Assembly (NCBI GenBank): GCA_014804755.1
Contig: JAAUZE010000030.1
Location: 1 to 44,038, forward strand
DNA: 44,038 nucleotides
DNA from: Lachnospiraceae bacterium
Lineage (GTDB): Bacteria; Bacillota; Clostridia; Lachnospirales; Lachnospiraceae
Reading direction: 5' to 3'
Shown here: piece by piece, positions 17,357-26,859 of the stretch
Layout: each line of letters starts with the position of its first letter
Position numbering within the stretch: the first letter of the stretch is position 1
The notes under the pieces: generated by a model
Databases searched by the model: none
What the model saw: only the letters and a program-made list of their open reading frames with translations
Told to the model about the DNA's origin: nothing
Program-made: the position numbers and the translations under genes

Positions 17357-17398
17357 ATGCAACATAATGTATGATTTGGGACAAGAAAGGGATTAAAA

Positions 17399-18790
17399 AT
17401 GGCTCAGCTGTGGGGCGGGAGATTTACAAAACAAACGGATGATCTTGTGTATCACTTTAATGCATCCATTTCATTTGACAGGCGCTTTTTGGAAGAGGAT
17501 ATTGAGGGCAGCATCGCGCATGTCGTCATGCTGGCAAAACAGGGAATCCTGACGAATGAGGAAAAGGATCAGATCGTCAAGGGGCTTGGAGACATTCGGA
17601 AAGAGGTGCATGACGGACAGCTTGCCGTGACGGACGAGTATGAGGATGTGCACAGTTTTGTCGAAGCAAAGCTGATCGAGCGGATCGGCGATGCCGGCAA
17701 GAAAATGCATACGGGCAGAAGCCGCAACGATCAGGTGGCGTTGGACTTACGGCTCTATATGCGCAAAGAGATTCTGAATGTGGACGGGCTTTTAAAGGAA
17801 CTTCTAAACGTGCTTCTTCACATTCAAAAAGAACATCTTACGACCTATATGCCGGGCTTTACCCATTTACAGAAGGCACAGCCGGTCACACTCGCGCATC
17901 ATATGGGCGCCTATTTTGAGATGTTTAAGCGTGACCGTGGCCGTATGCATGATATTTTCATGCGGATGAATTATTGCCCGCTCGGAGCGGGGGCGCTTGC
18001 GGGTACGACATACCCGTTGGACCGCAGCTATACCGCCTCCATGCTCGGCTTTGAGGGTCCGACGCTAAACAGCATGGATTCCGTTTCCGACCGGGATTAT
18101 GTCATTGAATTTCTTTCGGCGGCAGCTACGATCATGATGCATTTGAGCAGGTTTTCCGAGGAGATCATTATTTGGAACAGCAATGAATACCAATTTATCG
18201 AGCTGGATGACGCCTATTCAACCGGAAGCAGCATTATGCCGCAGAAGAAAAACCCCGATATTGCGGAGCTCGTACGCGGCAAGACCGGAAGGGTGTACGG
18301 CGCGCTTGTCAGTATTCTGACGACGATGAAAGGATTGCCGCTTGCGTATAATAAGGATATGCAGGAAGACAAGGAGCTGACCTTTGACGCAGTTGATACG
18401 GTTAAGGATTGTCTGACCCTGTTTACGGGCATGCTCTCTACGGCGGGGTTCCGTAAGGAGGTTATGGCAAAGAGCGCAATGGGCGGTTTTACGAATGCGA
18501 CTGATGCCGCAGATTATTTGGTGGGAAAGGGCGTACCGTTCCGGGATGCGCACGGCATCATCGGAAAGCTTGTATTGACCTGTATTGAAAAACAATGCAG
18601 TATCGAAGAACTGACGCTTCCTGAATTCAAGGAACTCAGCCCGGTCTTTGAGGAAGATATCTACGATGCGGTCAGCTTAAAGACCTGCGTGAAGAAACGT
18701 TTGACGCTCGGCGCGCCGGGAATAGAAGTGATGAAGCAGGTCATTGCGGATAACGAGGCTTATCTGGCAAAAGACGACAGCGAGACGTAA
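17399..18790 (+). CDS. argH: Argininosuccinate lyase
   Basis: Last step of arginine synthesis: argininosuccinate to arginine and fumarate. 463 aa, full length. The N-terminus LWGGRFTKQTD and the fumarase/aspartase superfamily signature GSSIMPQKKNPD (catalytic Ser loop) are unmistakable, as is TGRSRNDQV in the middle. argG is not adjacent. Followed by asd after an 83-bp gap. Confidence 0.97.
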   Translation: MAQLWGGRFTKQTDDLVYHFNASISFDRRFLEEDIEGSIAHVVMLAKQGILTNEEKDQIVKGLGDIRKEVHDGQLAVTDEYEDVHSFVEAKLIERIGDAGKKMHTGRSRNDQVALDLRLYMRKEILNVDGLLKELLNVLLHIQKEHLTTYMPGFTHLQKAQPVTLAHHMGAYFEMFKRDRGRMHDIFMRMNYCPLGAGALAGTTYPLDRSYTASMLGFEGPTLNSMDSVSDRDYVIEFLSAAATIMMHLSRFSEEIIIWNSNEYQFIELDDAYSTGSSIMPQKKNPDIAELVRGKTGRVYGALVSILTTMKGLPLAYNKDMQEDKELTFDAVDTVKDCLTLFTGMLSTAGFRKEVMAKSAMGGFTNATDAADYLVGKGVPFRDAHGIIGKLVLTCIEKQCSIEELTLPEFKELSPVFEEDIYDAVSLKTCVKKRLTLGAPGIEVMKQVIADNEAYLAKDDSET

Positions 18791-18873
18791 AGACCGATCA
18801 CAGGAGCAGTTCAAGGATAAAACGAGAAAAGAAAAGCAGATTTGCATAGAACGAAAGGAGTCAGTAAAGAACG

Positions 18874-19962
18874 ATGAGTGACAGATTACGTGTAGGAATT
18901 TTAGGCGGTACGGGTATGGTTGGACAGCGGTTCATTTCTCTGCTGGAGAATCATCCGTGGTTTGAGGTAACGACCATTGCGGCAAGTCCCCGTTCTGCAG
19001 GAAAGACATATGAGGAAGCGGTTGGCGGACGCTGGAAAATGGATACGCCAATGCCGGAAGCGGTTAAAAAGATCGTCGTTATGAACGTCAATGAGGTGGA
19101 GTCGGTTGCCGGACAGGTAGACTTTGTTTTTTCAGCCGTTGATATGACAAAAGAGGAGATCAAAGCGATCGAGGAGGCGTACGCGAAGACGGAGACGCCG
19201 GTCGTATCCAATAACAGCGCGCACCGTTGGACGCCGGATGTGCCGATGGTCGTTCCCGAGATCAATCCGGAACACATGAAGGTCATTGAGTTCCAGAAGA
19301 AACGGCTCGGCACGACAAGAGGCTTTGTAGCGGTCAAGCCGAACTGTTCCATTCAAAGCTATGCGCCTGTGTTGACGGCATGGAAGGAATTTGAGCCTTA
19401 CGAGGTTGTTGCGACGACCTATCAGGCAATTTCCGGCGCGGGTAAGACGTTTGCAGACTGGCCGGAAATGAACGGAAATATTATCCCCTACATCGGCGGT
19501 GAGGAAGAAAAGAGTGAGAAGGAACCGCTGCGTATTTGGGGCGAGGTGAAAAACGGAGTGATCGAGCCTGCGTCGTCACCGGTCATCACCTGCCAGTGTA
19601 TTCGTGTTCCGGTATTAAACGGCCACACGGCGGCAGTATTCGTCAAATTCAAAAAGAAGCCGACCAAGGAGCAGTTGATCGAAAAATTAGTTTCTTTCAG
19701 CGGCGTGCCGCAGGAGTTAAAGCTTCCGAGTGCACCGAAGCAGTTTATTCAGTATCTGGAGGAGGACAACCGGCCGCAGGTTGCTATGGATGTACAGTAT
19801 GAGAACGGCATGGGTGTTTCCGTCGGAAGACTGCGCGAGGATACCGTCTATGACTGGAAATTTGTCGGACTTTCCCATAATACGGTGCGCGGCGCGGCAG
19901 GCGGAGCCGTTCTGTGCGCGGAACTGCTAAAGGCGCAGGGTTATATTACTAAGAAAAATTGA
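18874..19962 (+). CDS. asd: Aspartate-semialdehyde dehydrogenase (archaeal/fungal-type branch)
   Basis: Reduces aspartyl phosphate to aspartate semialdehyde, feeding lysine, methionine, threonine and diaminopimelate. 362 aa. NADP-binding GILGGTGMVGQRFISLL, catalytic Cys in VKPNCSIQSY, and SGAGKTFADWP belong to the branch common in archaea and many Clostridia rather than the E. coli Asd branch. AAAGGAG precedes the start at a rather long spacing. No other aspartate-family gene is in the window. Confidence 0.94.
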   Translation: MSDRLRVGILGGTGMVGQRFISLLENHPWFEVTTIAASPRSAGKTYEEAVGGRWKMDTPMPEAVKKIVVMNVNEVESVAGQVDFVFSAVDMTKEEIKAIEEAYAKTETPVVSNNSAHRWTPDVPMVVPEINPEHMKVIEFQKKRLGTTRGFVAVKPNCSIQSYAPVLTAWKEFEPYEVVATTYQAISGAGKTFADWPEMNGNIIPYIGGEEEKSEKEPLRIWGEVKNGVIEPASSPVITCQCIRVPVLNGHTAAVFVKFKKKPTKEQLIEKLVSFSGVPQELKLPSAPKQFIQYLEEDNRPQVAMDVQYENGMGVSVGRLREDTVYDWKFVGLSHNTVRGAAGGAVLCAELLKAQGYITKKN

Positions 19963-20047
19963 TCATTTCAGAAGTGCCTGTTTTCGGGACCGGAGCAAGG
20001 GGAAACCATGATCCGTCTTCCCGACCAAAGAGAGGAGATGAGCCGGA

Positions 20048-21769
20048 ATGAATGACCTGCGTTATCAGGTGGATTACCTCACGGCAATGAATAAGAAGCT
20101 GTCAGATAGTGAAAAAATGTACCGGATGGTATGCGATATGTCCTCCTGTGCTTATCTCTATTACAGCTATAAGGACGGTCAGATTAACCTGCTTGGCAAT
20201 TGGCAGGAACTTTTTCCAATGGACATCCGGCATATACAGGATTTGGAGCGCATCTTTGATTATATCGAGGAAGAGGACGCGGAGCGGCTTGGTGCGGTGA
20301 TCCACGCAGAGACGCCGTCGACAGAAAAAATCAGCTGTGAATGCAAGCTGCGCGGAAAAAAGAGGTGGCTGGAGTGTGAAACGGTCGTCATGTCTGACGA
20401 GGAGGGCGCGCTGGCAAGCAAGGTCATTAAATTCCGCGACATTTCCCGGTTTAAGCAGCAAAACGATGAACTTACCTATATGGCATATTACGATATGCTG
20501 ACCGGACTTTACAATCGGAACTATTTTGTCGGAAGACTCACGGAATGGCTGGAAAAAGCAAAAAAAGAGCAGTCCGTCGTTTCCGTGATGTTCCTCGACA
20601 TTGATGATTTCCGTAAGGTCAATGACGGAATGGGAATGATCATGGGAGATGAGCTGATACAGGCGTTCGGACAGTTTTTAAGAGAGCTTTGCTCCGATTA
20701 TGTGATGGTATCTCATTTTAACAGCGACACTTACTGCATTGCCATTTACGATCCGTGCGGAACACGGAGTGTGGATGCCGTTTATAAGACGATTCAGGAG
20801 CGGATCGCAAAACCGTTTGTGCTGACGGGACACAAGGAAATTGAGATCACGGTGTGCGTCGGCGTGGCAGAATATCCGGAATCTGCAGACAATGCGATCG
20901 GATTAATCAACAATGCGGAGATTGTCTTATTTAAAGCAAAAAGCATCGGCAGCAATGAAATTCAATATTTTGACGCGCCAATCATTCATGATTTCCTGCA
21001 TCATGTCCAAATAGAAAATATGCTGAAGGGCGCGATGTCCCAAAATCAGTTTTTGCTTTTTTACCAGCCGCAGTATGATGTGGCAAGCGGAAAACTGCGC
21101 GGGGTGGAGGCGCTGATCCGCTGGAGGGATGAAAACGGAAAATTGATCAGTCCGGCGGAATTTATTCCGATCGCGGAGAAAAACGGCAGTATCGTCAGCA
21201 TTGGCGCATGGGTCGTGGAGGAAGCGTTCCGCACCTGTGCGGAGTGGCGGGATAAGTATGGCATCCGTCTGATCATGTCCATTAATATTTCCGCGATCCA
21301 GTATAAGAGCAAGAATTTTGTGTCCAATGTCATTTCCCTGATGGAGAAATATGAAATTACGCCTAACGAGATCGAGTTTGAGATCACCGAAAGCGTGTTG
21401 ATCGATGATTTTACCGAGGTGATTGAAAAAATGAATCTTCTTCGGGAGTATGGCATCCGCGTATCCTTAGATGATTTCGGGACAGGCTTTTCTTCCCTGT
21501 CCTACTTAAAGGGACTGCCGATCGACACCTTGAAGATTGATAAGAGCTTTATTGACACCGTTATTACAGATGATTCCACCCGTATTATCACGGAATCCAT
21601 CGTATCCATGGTAAAGAGATTAGGCTTTGAGACTGTGGCGGAGGGTGTAGAGACAGAGGCGCAGTTTGAATACCTGCGTGACATCCAGTGCGATAATATT
21701 CAGGGCTTTTATCTCGGCAGACCGATGCCGAAAGACGAGGTAGAGCAGATTCTCACCGCACAAATTTAG
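20048..21769 (+). CDS. EAL-domain c-di-GMP phosphodiesterase with degenerate GGDEF domain
   Basis: 573 aa, no membrane segment. Residues 1-135 look like a PAS-type sensor ending at the usual ISRFKQQNDEL linker. The GGDEF domain follows (about 140-300; YYDMLTGLYNRNYF) but its signature reads NSDTY in HFNSDTYCIAI, so cyclase activity is not expected; it may bind GTP or act as a scaffold. The EAL domain (about 320-565) keeps EALIRW, NISAIQ, EITES, DDFGTGFSSLSYLK and AEGVET, consistent with an active phosphodiesterase that hydrolyses c-di-GMP. The DUF234-type ATPase gene begins 17 bp downstream. Confidence 0.9.
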   Translation: MNDLRYQVDYLTAMNKKLSDSEKMYRMVCDMSSCAYLYYSYKDGQINLLGNWQELFPMDIRHIQDLERIFDYIEEEDAERLGAVIHAETPSTEKISCECKLRGKKRWLECETVVMSDEEGALASKVIKFRDISRFKQQNDELTYMAYYDMLTGLYNRNYFVGRLTEWLEKAKKEQSVVSVMFLDIDDFRKVNDGMGMIMGDELIQAFGQFLRELCSDYVMVSHFNSDTYCIAIYDPCGTRSVDAVYKTIQERIAKPFVLTGHKEIEITVCVGVAEYPESADNAIGLINNAEIVLFKAKSIGSNEIQYFDAPIIHDFLHHVQIENMLKGAMSQNQFLLFYQPQYDVASGKLRGVEALIRWRDENGKLISPAEFIPIAEKNGSIVSIGAWVVEEAFRTCAEWRDKYGIRLIMSINISAIQYKSKNFVSNVISLMEKYEITPNEIEFEITESVLIDDFTEVIEKMNLLREYGIRVSLDDFGTGFSSLSYLKGLPIDTLKIDKSFIDTVITDDSTRIITESIVSMVKRLGFETVAEGVETEAQFEYLRDIQCDNIQGFYLGRPMPKDEVEQILTAQI

Positions 21770-21786
21770 AAGGGCGGGTTGTCGGA

Positions 21787-23142
21787 ATGAATTTTTCCGA
21801 GAGAACGAACATGACAGAGCAAATTGAACAATGCTTTGAGGAGCGCGGAGGCAGGATCCTTGTTTTGTACGGGGAGAAAGGCCTAGGGAAAACGACGCTC
21901 CTTTTGCAGCTTGCGGCCACCTATGAAAGTGTGTACTATCATGCCGTTCCCGCCTCCGAGCTGCAGCAGGCGCATTTTATGCTGCGTCAGTTACAGGAGG
22001 AGCGGGTGCAGCCTGATGAAAATAATGTCTATGACGCGGTATTTACCGCGCTTGCGGAGCATTATAAGCAGCCGAGAGTCTTACTCATGATCGATGAATC
22101 CGAGCATATTCTGAAGGCGGGAGAACAGTTTATATCTGCGCTGCGCCTTCTGTTAAATCATGGCTATTCTGATACGGATTTTCTTGTTCTTTTATCCTGT
22201 TCCTCCCTGAGTTTTATTGCCAATTCACTGGGAAAGCGGCTTGGCGGCTGCGCGGCTTTTATTCGTGGAATTCATAAGCTGAGTGCGCTGTCCTTTTCGG
22301 ATACCTGCGCATATCTTGAGGGGCGTCCGGTACAGGAATGCTTTCCGCCTTATGCATTGCTTGGCGGGAATCCGTCGTTCCTTGACGCGGCAAGACACTG
22401 TTTTACAGCAAAACAGCTCATCTGCAGTCTTTTTTTAGAAAAGAAAGGAACGATGCATGAGTACGGTATGACCTGCCTGTCCGGGGAATTGCGGGAATTC
22501 GGCGTTTATTCGACCATCCTGTATAACATTGCGCGCGGAAAGCAGAAGCTGAATGACATCCACCTTGCAACGGGCTTTTCCAGGGCGAAGATCAGCGTTT
22601 ATCTGAAAAACTTAATGGAGCTTGATCTGGTTGAAAAAGTGTATTCTTATGGAGCGGAGCCTCGCGACGATTCTAAAAAAGGACTGTATCGTATCGTAAA
22701 TCCGGCGTTGGAATTTTGGTACTGCTTTCTTTTTGCCGAACAAAGCGCTCTGATGTCAGAAACTGCGGAAGTATTTTATGAAAAGAGGATTCAGTCCCGG
22801 CTTCAGCCGTTTCTGGAACGCGCCTATGCACGTGCGGTCGCACAGGCTCTTTTGGATGGCCGAGTATGGGAACGCGGACATATCGTGCGCTGTGAGGAGT
22901 GGATCGGAAAATCGGGGGAAATCCCGATCGTCGCCATCACCAGGCAAGAGGAAGCGATTCCGGTGTTTGTCCATTACGGAGCGCAGCCGCTCAATGCGGC
23001 GGATACGGAATGGTACGCGTTTTGCTGCAAAAAGGCTCGTCTGACGTCGAAGAATATGATTATTTTTTCAGAGGACGCACAAGACGAGGCGGTGCATGAA
23101 CGCGCGCATGTCATGTCACTCTTTTCGCTTTTCGAATCATAA
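21787..23142 (+). CDS. Archaeal-type ATPase, DUF234 family
   Basis: 451 aa. Walker A GEKGLGKTTLL (near residue 30), Walker B VLLMIDESE, then a winged-helix part (LNDIHLATGFSRAKISVYLKNLMELDLVEKV) followed by a C-terminal region with NPALEFWYCFLF and RCEEWIGKSGEIPIVAI that resembles the DUF234 nuclease-like module with a D/E-x-K-like core. Members of this family are widespread in archaea and Clostridia; their function is not settled. It probably forms an operon with the EAL protein. Whether it binds DNA is unknown. Confidence 0.75.
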   Translation: MNFSERTNMTEQIEQCFEERGGRILVLYGEKGLGKTTLLLQLAATYESVYYHAVPASELQQAHFMLRQLQEERVQPDENNVYDAVFTALAEHYKQPRVLLMIDESEHILKAGEQFISALRLLLNHGYSDTDFLVLLSCSSLSFIANSLGKRLGGCAAFIRGIHKLSALSFSDTCAYLEGRPVQECFPPYALLGGNPSFLDAARHCFTAKQLICSLFLEKKGTMHEYGMTCLSGELREFGVYSTILYNIARGKQKLNDIHLATGFSRAKISVYLKNLMELDLVEKVYSYGAEPRDDSKKGLYRIVNPALEFWYCFLFAEQSALMSETAEVFYEKRIQSRLQPFLERAYARAVAQALLDGRVWERGHIVRCEEWIGKSGEIPIVAITRQEEAIPVFVHYGAQPLNAADTEWYAFCCKKARLTSKNMIIFSEDAQDEAVHERAHVMSLFSLFES

Positions 23143-23216
23143 ACGAACCTTGTATCATAGATTGTACATGAAAACATGTATCTACATGATCCCATGTGCA
23201 TACGGATTGGAAAAAC

Positions 23217-25223
23217 ATGGAAAAACGATTATTTATCGCGGAAAAACCCAGTGTCGCGAGAGAATTTGCAAAGGCATTGAAAGTAAGCGGCGCAAATAAG
23301 GACGGCTATATCGAATCGGAAGATACGATCGTGACATGGTGTGTAGGGCACCTGATCACGATGAGCTATCCGGACGCATATGATGAACGACTAAAGCGAT
23401 GGAGCCTTGACACGCTCCCGTTTATTCCGAACGAATATAAATATGAAGTCATCGACAATGTATCGAAACAGTTTCGCATTGTCAGCGGGCTGCTGACACG
23501 GAGCGATGTGACGACCATTTATGTGTGTACGGACTCGGGACGCGAGGGAGAGTATATTTACCGTTTAGTAGAGATGCAGGCGCATGTGACGGGTAAGGCC
23601 AGAAAGCGCGTGTGGATCGACTCACAGACCGAGGAGGAGATCTTACGCGGCGTGCGCGAGGCAAAGGACTTATCCGAGTACGATAATCTCTGCGCCGCCG
23701 CTTATCTGCGCGCAAAAGAGGACTATCTGATGGGAATTAATTTTTCCCGCGTCCTCACATTAAAATACGGCGGTCCGATCAAAAATTATCTGAAAGCGGA
23801 TCGTGCGTCCGTCTCGGTCGGGCGTGTAATGACCTGTGTGCTCGGAATGGTCGTCAAAAGAGAGCGAGAGATCCGCGCATTTGTAAAAACGCCGTTTTAC
23901 CGTGTGATCGGCAGCTTTTTGCTCTCCGATAAAAGCTTTGACGGAGAATGGCGCGCAGGAAAGGGCTCGATTTTCGAGAATTCCCCTGCGCTATATAAAG
24001 AAAACGGATTTTTGAAGGAGGAGGATGCCCGTGCGCTGATCGCCCATGTGAAGGGAAAGCAGGCAGTCGTTGAGAAACTGGAACGAAAAAAGGAAAACAA
24101 GAATCCGCCCCTGTTGTATAATCTTGCGGAGCTGCAAAACGATTGCTCCAAATATTTTAAGATCAGTCCGGACGAGACCCTGTCTTTTGTTCAGGATATG
24201 TATGAAAAGAAGCTTTTGACCTATCCAAGAACCGATGCGCGCGTGCTCTCAAGCGCCGTCGCAAAAGAGATTGACAAAAACATCCGGGGACTCATGCAGT
24301 ATGGACCGGTCAGTGGCTTTGCGGCGCTGCTCATTGAAAAAAACGGTTATCGCGGTATCGGGAAAAGCCGCTATGTAAACGATAAGCAGATCACCGATCA
24401 CTATGCCATCATCCCGACCGGACAGGGACTTCGCGCACTGGAAGGCTTAAGTCCGACCGCCGTGCATATTTACGAGCTTGTCGCGCGCAGATTTTTAAGT
24501 ATTTTTTATCCGGCGGCGGTCTATGAGAAAGTGTCCCTCGTAAGCAGAGTGGAGACGGAGCAGTTTGTATCGAATGTAAAGGTTTTAAAAAAGGAAGGAT
24601 ATCTTGCGGTTGCCCGTCCTTCTTTTATGAAAAAAGAAAATGAGAAAGAGAACGAGAAAGACAACGAAGCCGCAGAAGATGACATGAAATGCGACGAGGC
24701 GCTTCTTGCCCTGCTCGAGAGCGTAAAGAAGGGCAGTACGCTTGAAGTGAAGGACTATCAGGTGAAGGAGGGCGAGACAAAGCCGCCGAAACGCTATAAT
24801 TCCGGTTCCATGATCCTGACAATGGAAAATGCGGGACAGTTTATAGAGGACGAGGAATTGCGCGCGCAGATCAAGGGAAGCGGGATCGGCACAAGCGCGA
24901 CCCGTGCGGAAATTCTAAAGAAGCTTGTGCATATTAAATACCTGAAGCTGAATAAAAAGACACAGTTGATCACGCCGACGCTGCTCGGCGAGATGATCTA
25001 CGACGTTGTGGACAGCTCCATGAAGGCACTGCTCGATCCGGCGCTGACGGCAAGCTGGGAGAAGGGACTATCCGGCGTCGCGGACGGCAGTATCACGGAG
25101 ACGGAATATCTGGATAAACTGAATGGCTTTGTGACGCGCCGTACAGAATATGTCAAGCAGATCAGCAATCAAAGCTGGCTGTACCAGAAATTTGATGCGG
25201 CTGCAGGCTTTTATCGAAAATGA
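23217..25223 (+). CDS. topB: DNA topoisomerase III (type IA)
   Basis: Relaxes or decatenates DNA by single-strand passage. Toprim domain at the N-terminus (RLFIAEKPSVAREFAKAL, CTDSGREGEYIYRLVE), SVGRVMTCVLGMVVKRE in the core, catalytic Tyr in LLTYPRTDARVL, and GIGTSATRAEILKKL near the C-terminus. ATG 23217 is preferred because the family begins M-x-K-x-L-F-I-A-E-K; an in-frame ATG 23196 would add 7 residues. There is no C-terminal zinc finger. A low-complexity Glu/Lys/Asn insertion lies at about 24628-24690. Confidence 0.93.
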   Translation: MEKRLFIAEKPSVAREFAKALKVSGANKDGYIESEDTIVTWCVGHLITMSYPDAYDERLKRWSLDTLPFIPNEYKYEVIDNVSKQFRIVSGLLTRSDVTTIYVCTDSGREGEYIYRLVEMQAHVTGKARKRVWIDSQTEEEILRGVREAKDLSEYDNLCAAAYLRAKEDYLMGINFSRVLTLKYGGPIKNYLKADRASVSVGRVMTCVLGMVVKREREIRAFVKTPFYRVIGSFLLSDKSFDGEWRAGKGSIFENSPALYKENGFLKEEDARALIAHVKGKQAVVEKLERKKENKNPPLLYNLAELQNDCSKYFKISPDETLSFVQDMYEKKLLTYPRTDARVLSSAVAKEIDKNIRGLMQYGPVSGFAALLIEKNGYRGIGKSRYVNDKQITDHYAIIPTGQGLRALEGLSPTAVHIYELVARRFLSIFYPAAVYEKVSLVSRVETEQFVSNVKVLKKEGYLAVARPSFMKKENEKENEKDNEAAEDDMKCDEALLALLESVKKGSTLEVKDYQVKEGETKPPKRYNSGSMILTMENAGQFIEDEELRAQIKGSGIGTSATRAEILKKLVHIKYLKLNKKTQLITPTLLGEMIYDVVDSSMKALLDPALTASWEKGLSGVADGSITETEYLDKLNGFVTRRTEYVKQISNQSWLYQKFDAAAGFYRK

Positions 25224-25339
25224 CCGAAGCAGTCAACGTTTAGCGGCTGTGTTATTGACCAAACGAGACAATCACATGTCATGACGAAAAGCGGCTGCAA
25301 AGCTAATTGCGCAAAAAATGCGCAGGAATGGAGAGCAAG

Positions 25340-26020
25340 ATGGAATTGGAATCAGCAAAGATCACAAATCTGTACGATTTGGAAAAAACCATTGCGGCAG
25401 AATTATTTGAGGGAAAGACGTATCCGTGGGAGCTACTTCCACGGATCGGCGAGTTTATCATTTCGCTTGGGGAGCGGCTGAACAAATCAATCTATGAGGA
25501 ACGGGAGAGCCATGTCTGGGTCGCGAAAAGCGCGAAAGTGTTTGACAGCGCATATCTTGGCGCGCCGTGCATCATTGACGAGGAAGCGGAAGTCAGACAA
25601 TGCGCATTTATCCGCGGGAATGCGATCGTCGGAAAAGGCGCGGTCGTCGGCAATTCCACGGAACTGAAAAATGTGATCCTGTTCGATAAGGTGCAGGTAC
25701 CACACTATAATTATGTCGGTGACAGTATTTTAGGCTATCTGGCACACATGGGCGCGGGCTCGATCACATCCAACGTGAAGAGCGATAAAACGCTTGTGGT
25801 TGTGAAAGACCGACTGCATTCCGCCGAAATAGAAACGGGCTTAAAAAAGTTTGGCGCCATGCTCGGTGACCGCGTCGAGGTCGGCTGCAATTCCGTTTTA
25901 AATCCCGGGACAGTCATCGGCAGAAATTCGAATATCTATCCGCTGTCCAGTGTGAGGGGCGTGATCCCGGAGGGGCACATTTACAAAAGTGAATCGGATA
26001 TTGTTTCAAAAAAACAGTAA
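25340..26020 (+). CDS. Left-handed beta-helix (hexapeptide) acyltransferase-like protein, GlmU-C-like
   Basis: 226 aa. Central residues follow the hexapeptide repeat of LbetaH proteins (VWVAKSAKVFDSAYLGAPCIIDEEAEVRQCAFIRGNAIVGKGAVVG in segments) and include HYNYVGDSILG, GAGSITSNVKSDK and NSNIYPLSSVRGVI, which resemble the acetyltransferase half of GlmU. No pyrophosphorylase domain is present, though homologues are often labelled UDP-GlcNAc pyrophosphorylase. ATG 25340 is chosen (GGAG 6 nt upstream) over ATG 25307 and 25328. Substrate unknown. Confidence 0.75.
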   Translation: MELESAKITNLYDLEKTIAAELFEGKTYPWELLPRIGEFIISLGERLNKSIYEERESHVWVAKSAKVFDSAYLGAPCIIDEEAEVRQCAFIRGNAIVGKGAVVGNSTELKNVILFDKVQVPHYNYVGDSILGYLAHMGAGSITSNVKSDKTLVVVKDRLHSAEIETGLKKFGAMLGDRVEVGCNSVLNPGTVIGRNSNIYPLSSVRGVIPEGHIYKSESDIVSKKQ

Positions 26021-26146
26021 AAACATATATGAAACATATTCCCAAAAAATACTGGATTTTTTTGACAAATTGTGAGAAAATTGAAGCAGTGGCGTAATGG
26101 ATACCTTGCGCCAGCAATCATACCATAAATCGAAAGGAGATTTCAC

Positions 26147-26839
26147 ATGATTTATTCAAAGGAAGTTGAAGAAATGTGTACCGTAGCACAGGGCGTACAT
26201 CATGGCTGCGCACCGATTCCGGAAGAAGCCAAGTGGGTACAGGCGAAAAAGGTGGAAGACATTTCCGGTCTGACACACGGTGTAGGCTGGTGTGCTCCTC
26301 AGCAGGGCGCTTGCAAGCTGACGCTGAACGTCAAAGAGGGAATCATTCAGGAGGCGCTTGTGGAGACGATCGGCTGCTCCGGTATGACGCATTCCGCAGC
26401 AATGGCAGCGGAGATTCTTCCGGGTCTGACTGTAATGGAAGCACTCAACACCGACCTCGTATGCGATGCGATCAATACCGCTATGAGAGAACTGTTTTTG
26501 CAGATTGTCTACGGACGTACGCAGAGTGCGTTCTCCGAGGAGGGACTGCCGATCGGAGCCGGCTTGGAGGATCTCGGTAAGGGATTAAGAAGCCAGGTTG
26601 GTACGATGTACGGCACATTAAAGAAAGGTCCTCGTTATCTGGAAATGGCAGAGGGCTATGTAACCGGAATCGCGCTTGACAAAGACGATCAGATTATCGG
26701 TTACAAGTTCGTAAGCCTTGGAAAGATGACTGATTTCATCAAAAAAGGTGATGATCCGAACACTGCTTATGAAAAAGCAAGCGGACAGTACGGCCGTGTC
26801 GATGACGCAGTAAAAATCATTGACCCGCGTAAAGAATAA
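26147..26839 (+). CDS. NifU/IscU-like iron-sulfur scaffold protein, partner of GGGtGRT protein
   Basis: 230 aa. The middle part, EGIIQEALVETIGCSGMTHSAAMAAEILPGLTVMEAL, resembles the NifU/IscU scaffold fold with its Cys-containing loop; other Cys residues are in the N-terminal portion (GCAPIP, GWCAPQQGAC). The classic three-Cys layout of IscU is not obvious, so it may be a divergent cluster carrier. AAAGGAG precedes ATG 26147 well. It is followed 20 bp later by the GGGtGRT gene, a pairing I know from annotated clostridial genomes. Function of the pair is unestablished. Confidence 0.72.
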   Translation: MIYSKEVEEMCTVAQGVHHGCAPIPEEAKWVQAKKVEDISGLTHGVGWCAPQQGACKLTLNVKEGIIQEALVETIGCSGMTHSAAMAAEILPGLTVMEALNTDLVCDAINTAMRELFLQIVYGRTQSAFSEEGLPIGAGLEDLGKGLRSQVGTMYGTLKKGPRYLEMAEGYVTGIALDKDDQIIGYKFVSLGKMTDFIKKGDDPNTAYEKASGQYGRVDDAVKIIDPRKE

Positions 26840-26859
26840 ATCAGGAGGAGGACAAATCA

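Noticed and set aside
17264-17398. Riboswitch or T-box in the argH/ABC intergenic region
   Set aside because: Only 135 bp, fully accounted for by the argH promoter and leader; no T-box or TPP motif seen.
24628-24690. Frameshift or assembly error in topB
   Set aside because: The Glu/Lys/Asn-rich stretch is a low-complexity linker; the frame and conserved blocks continue on both sides.
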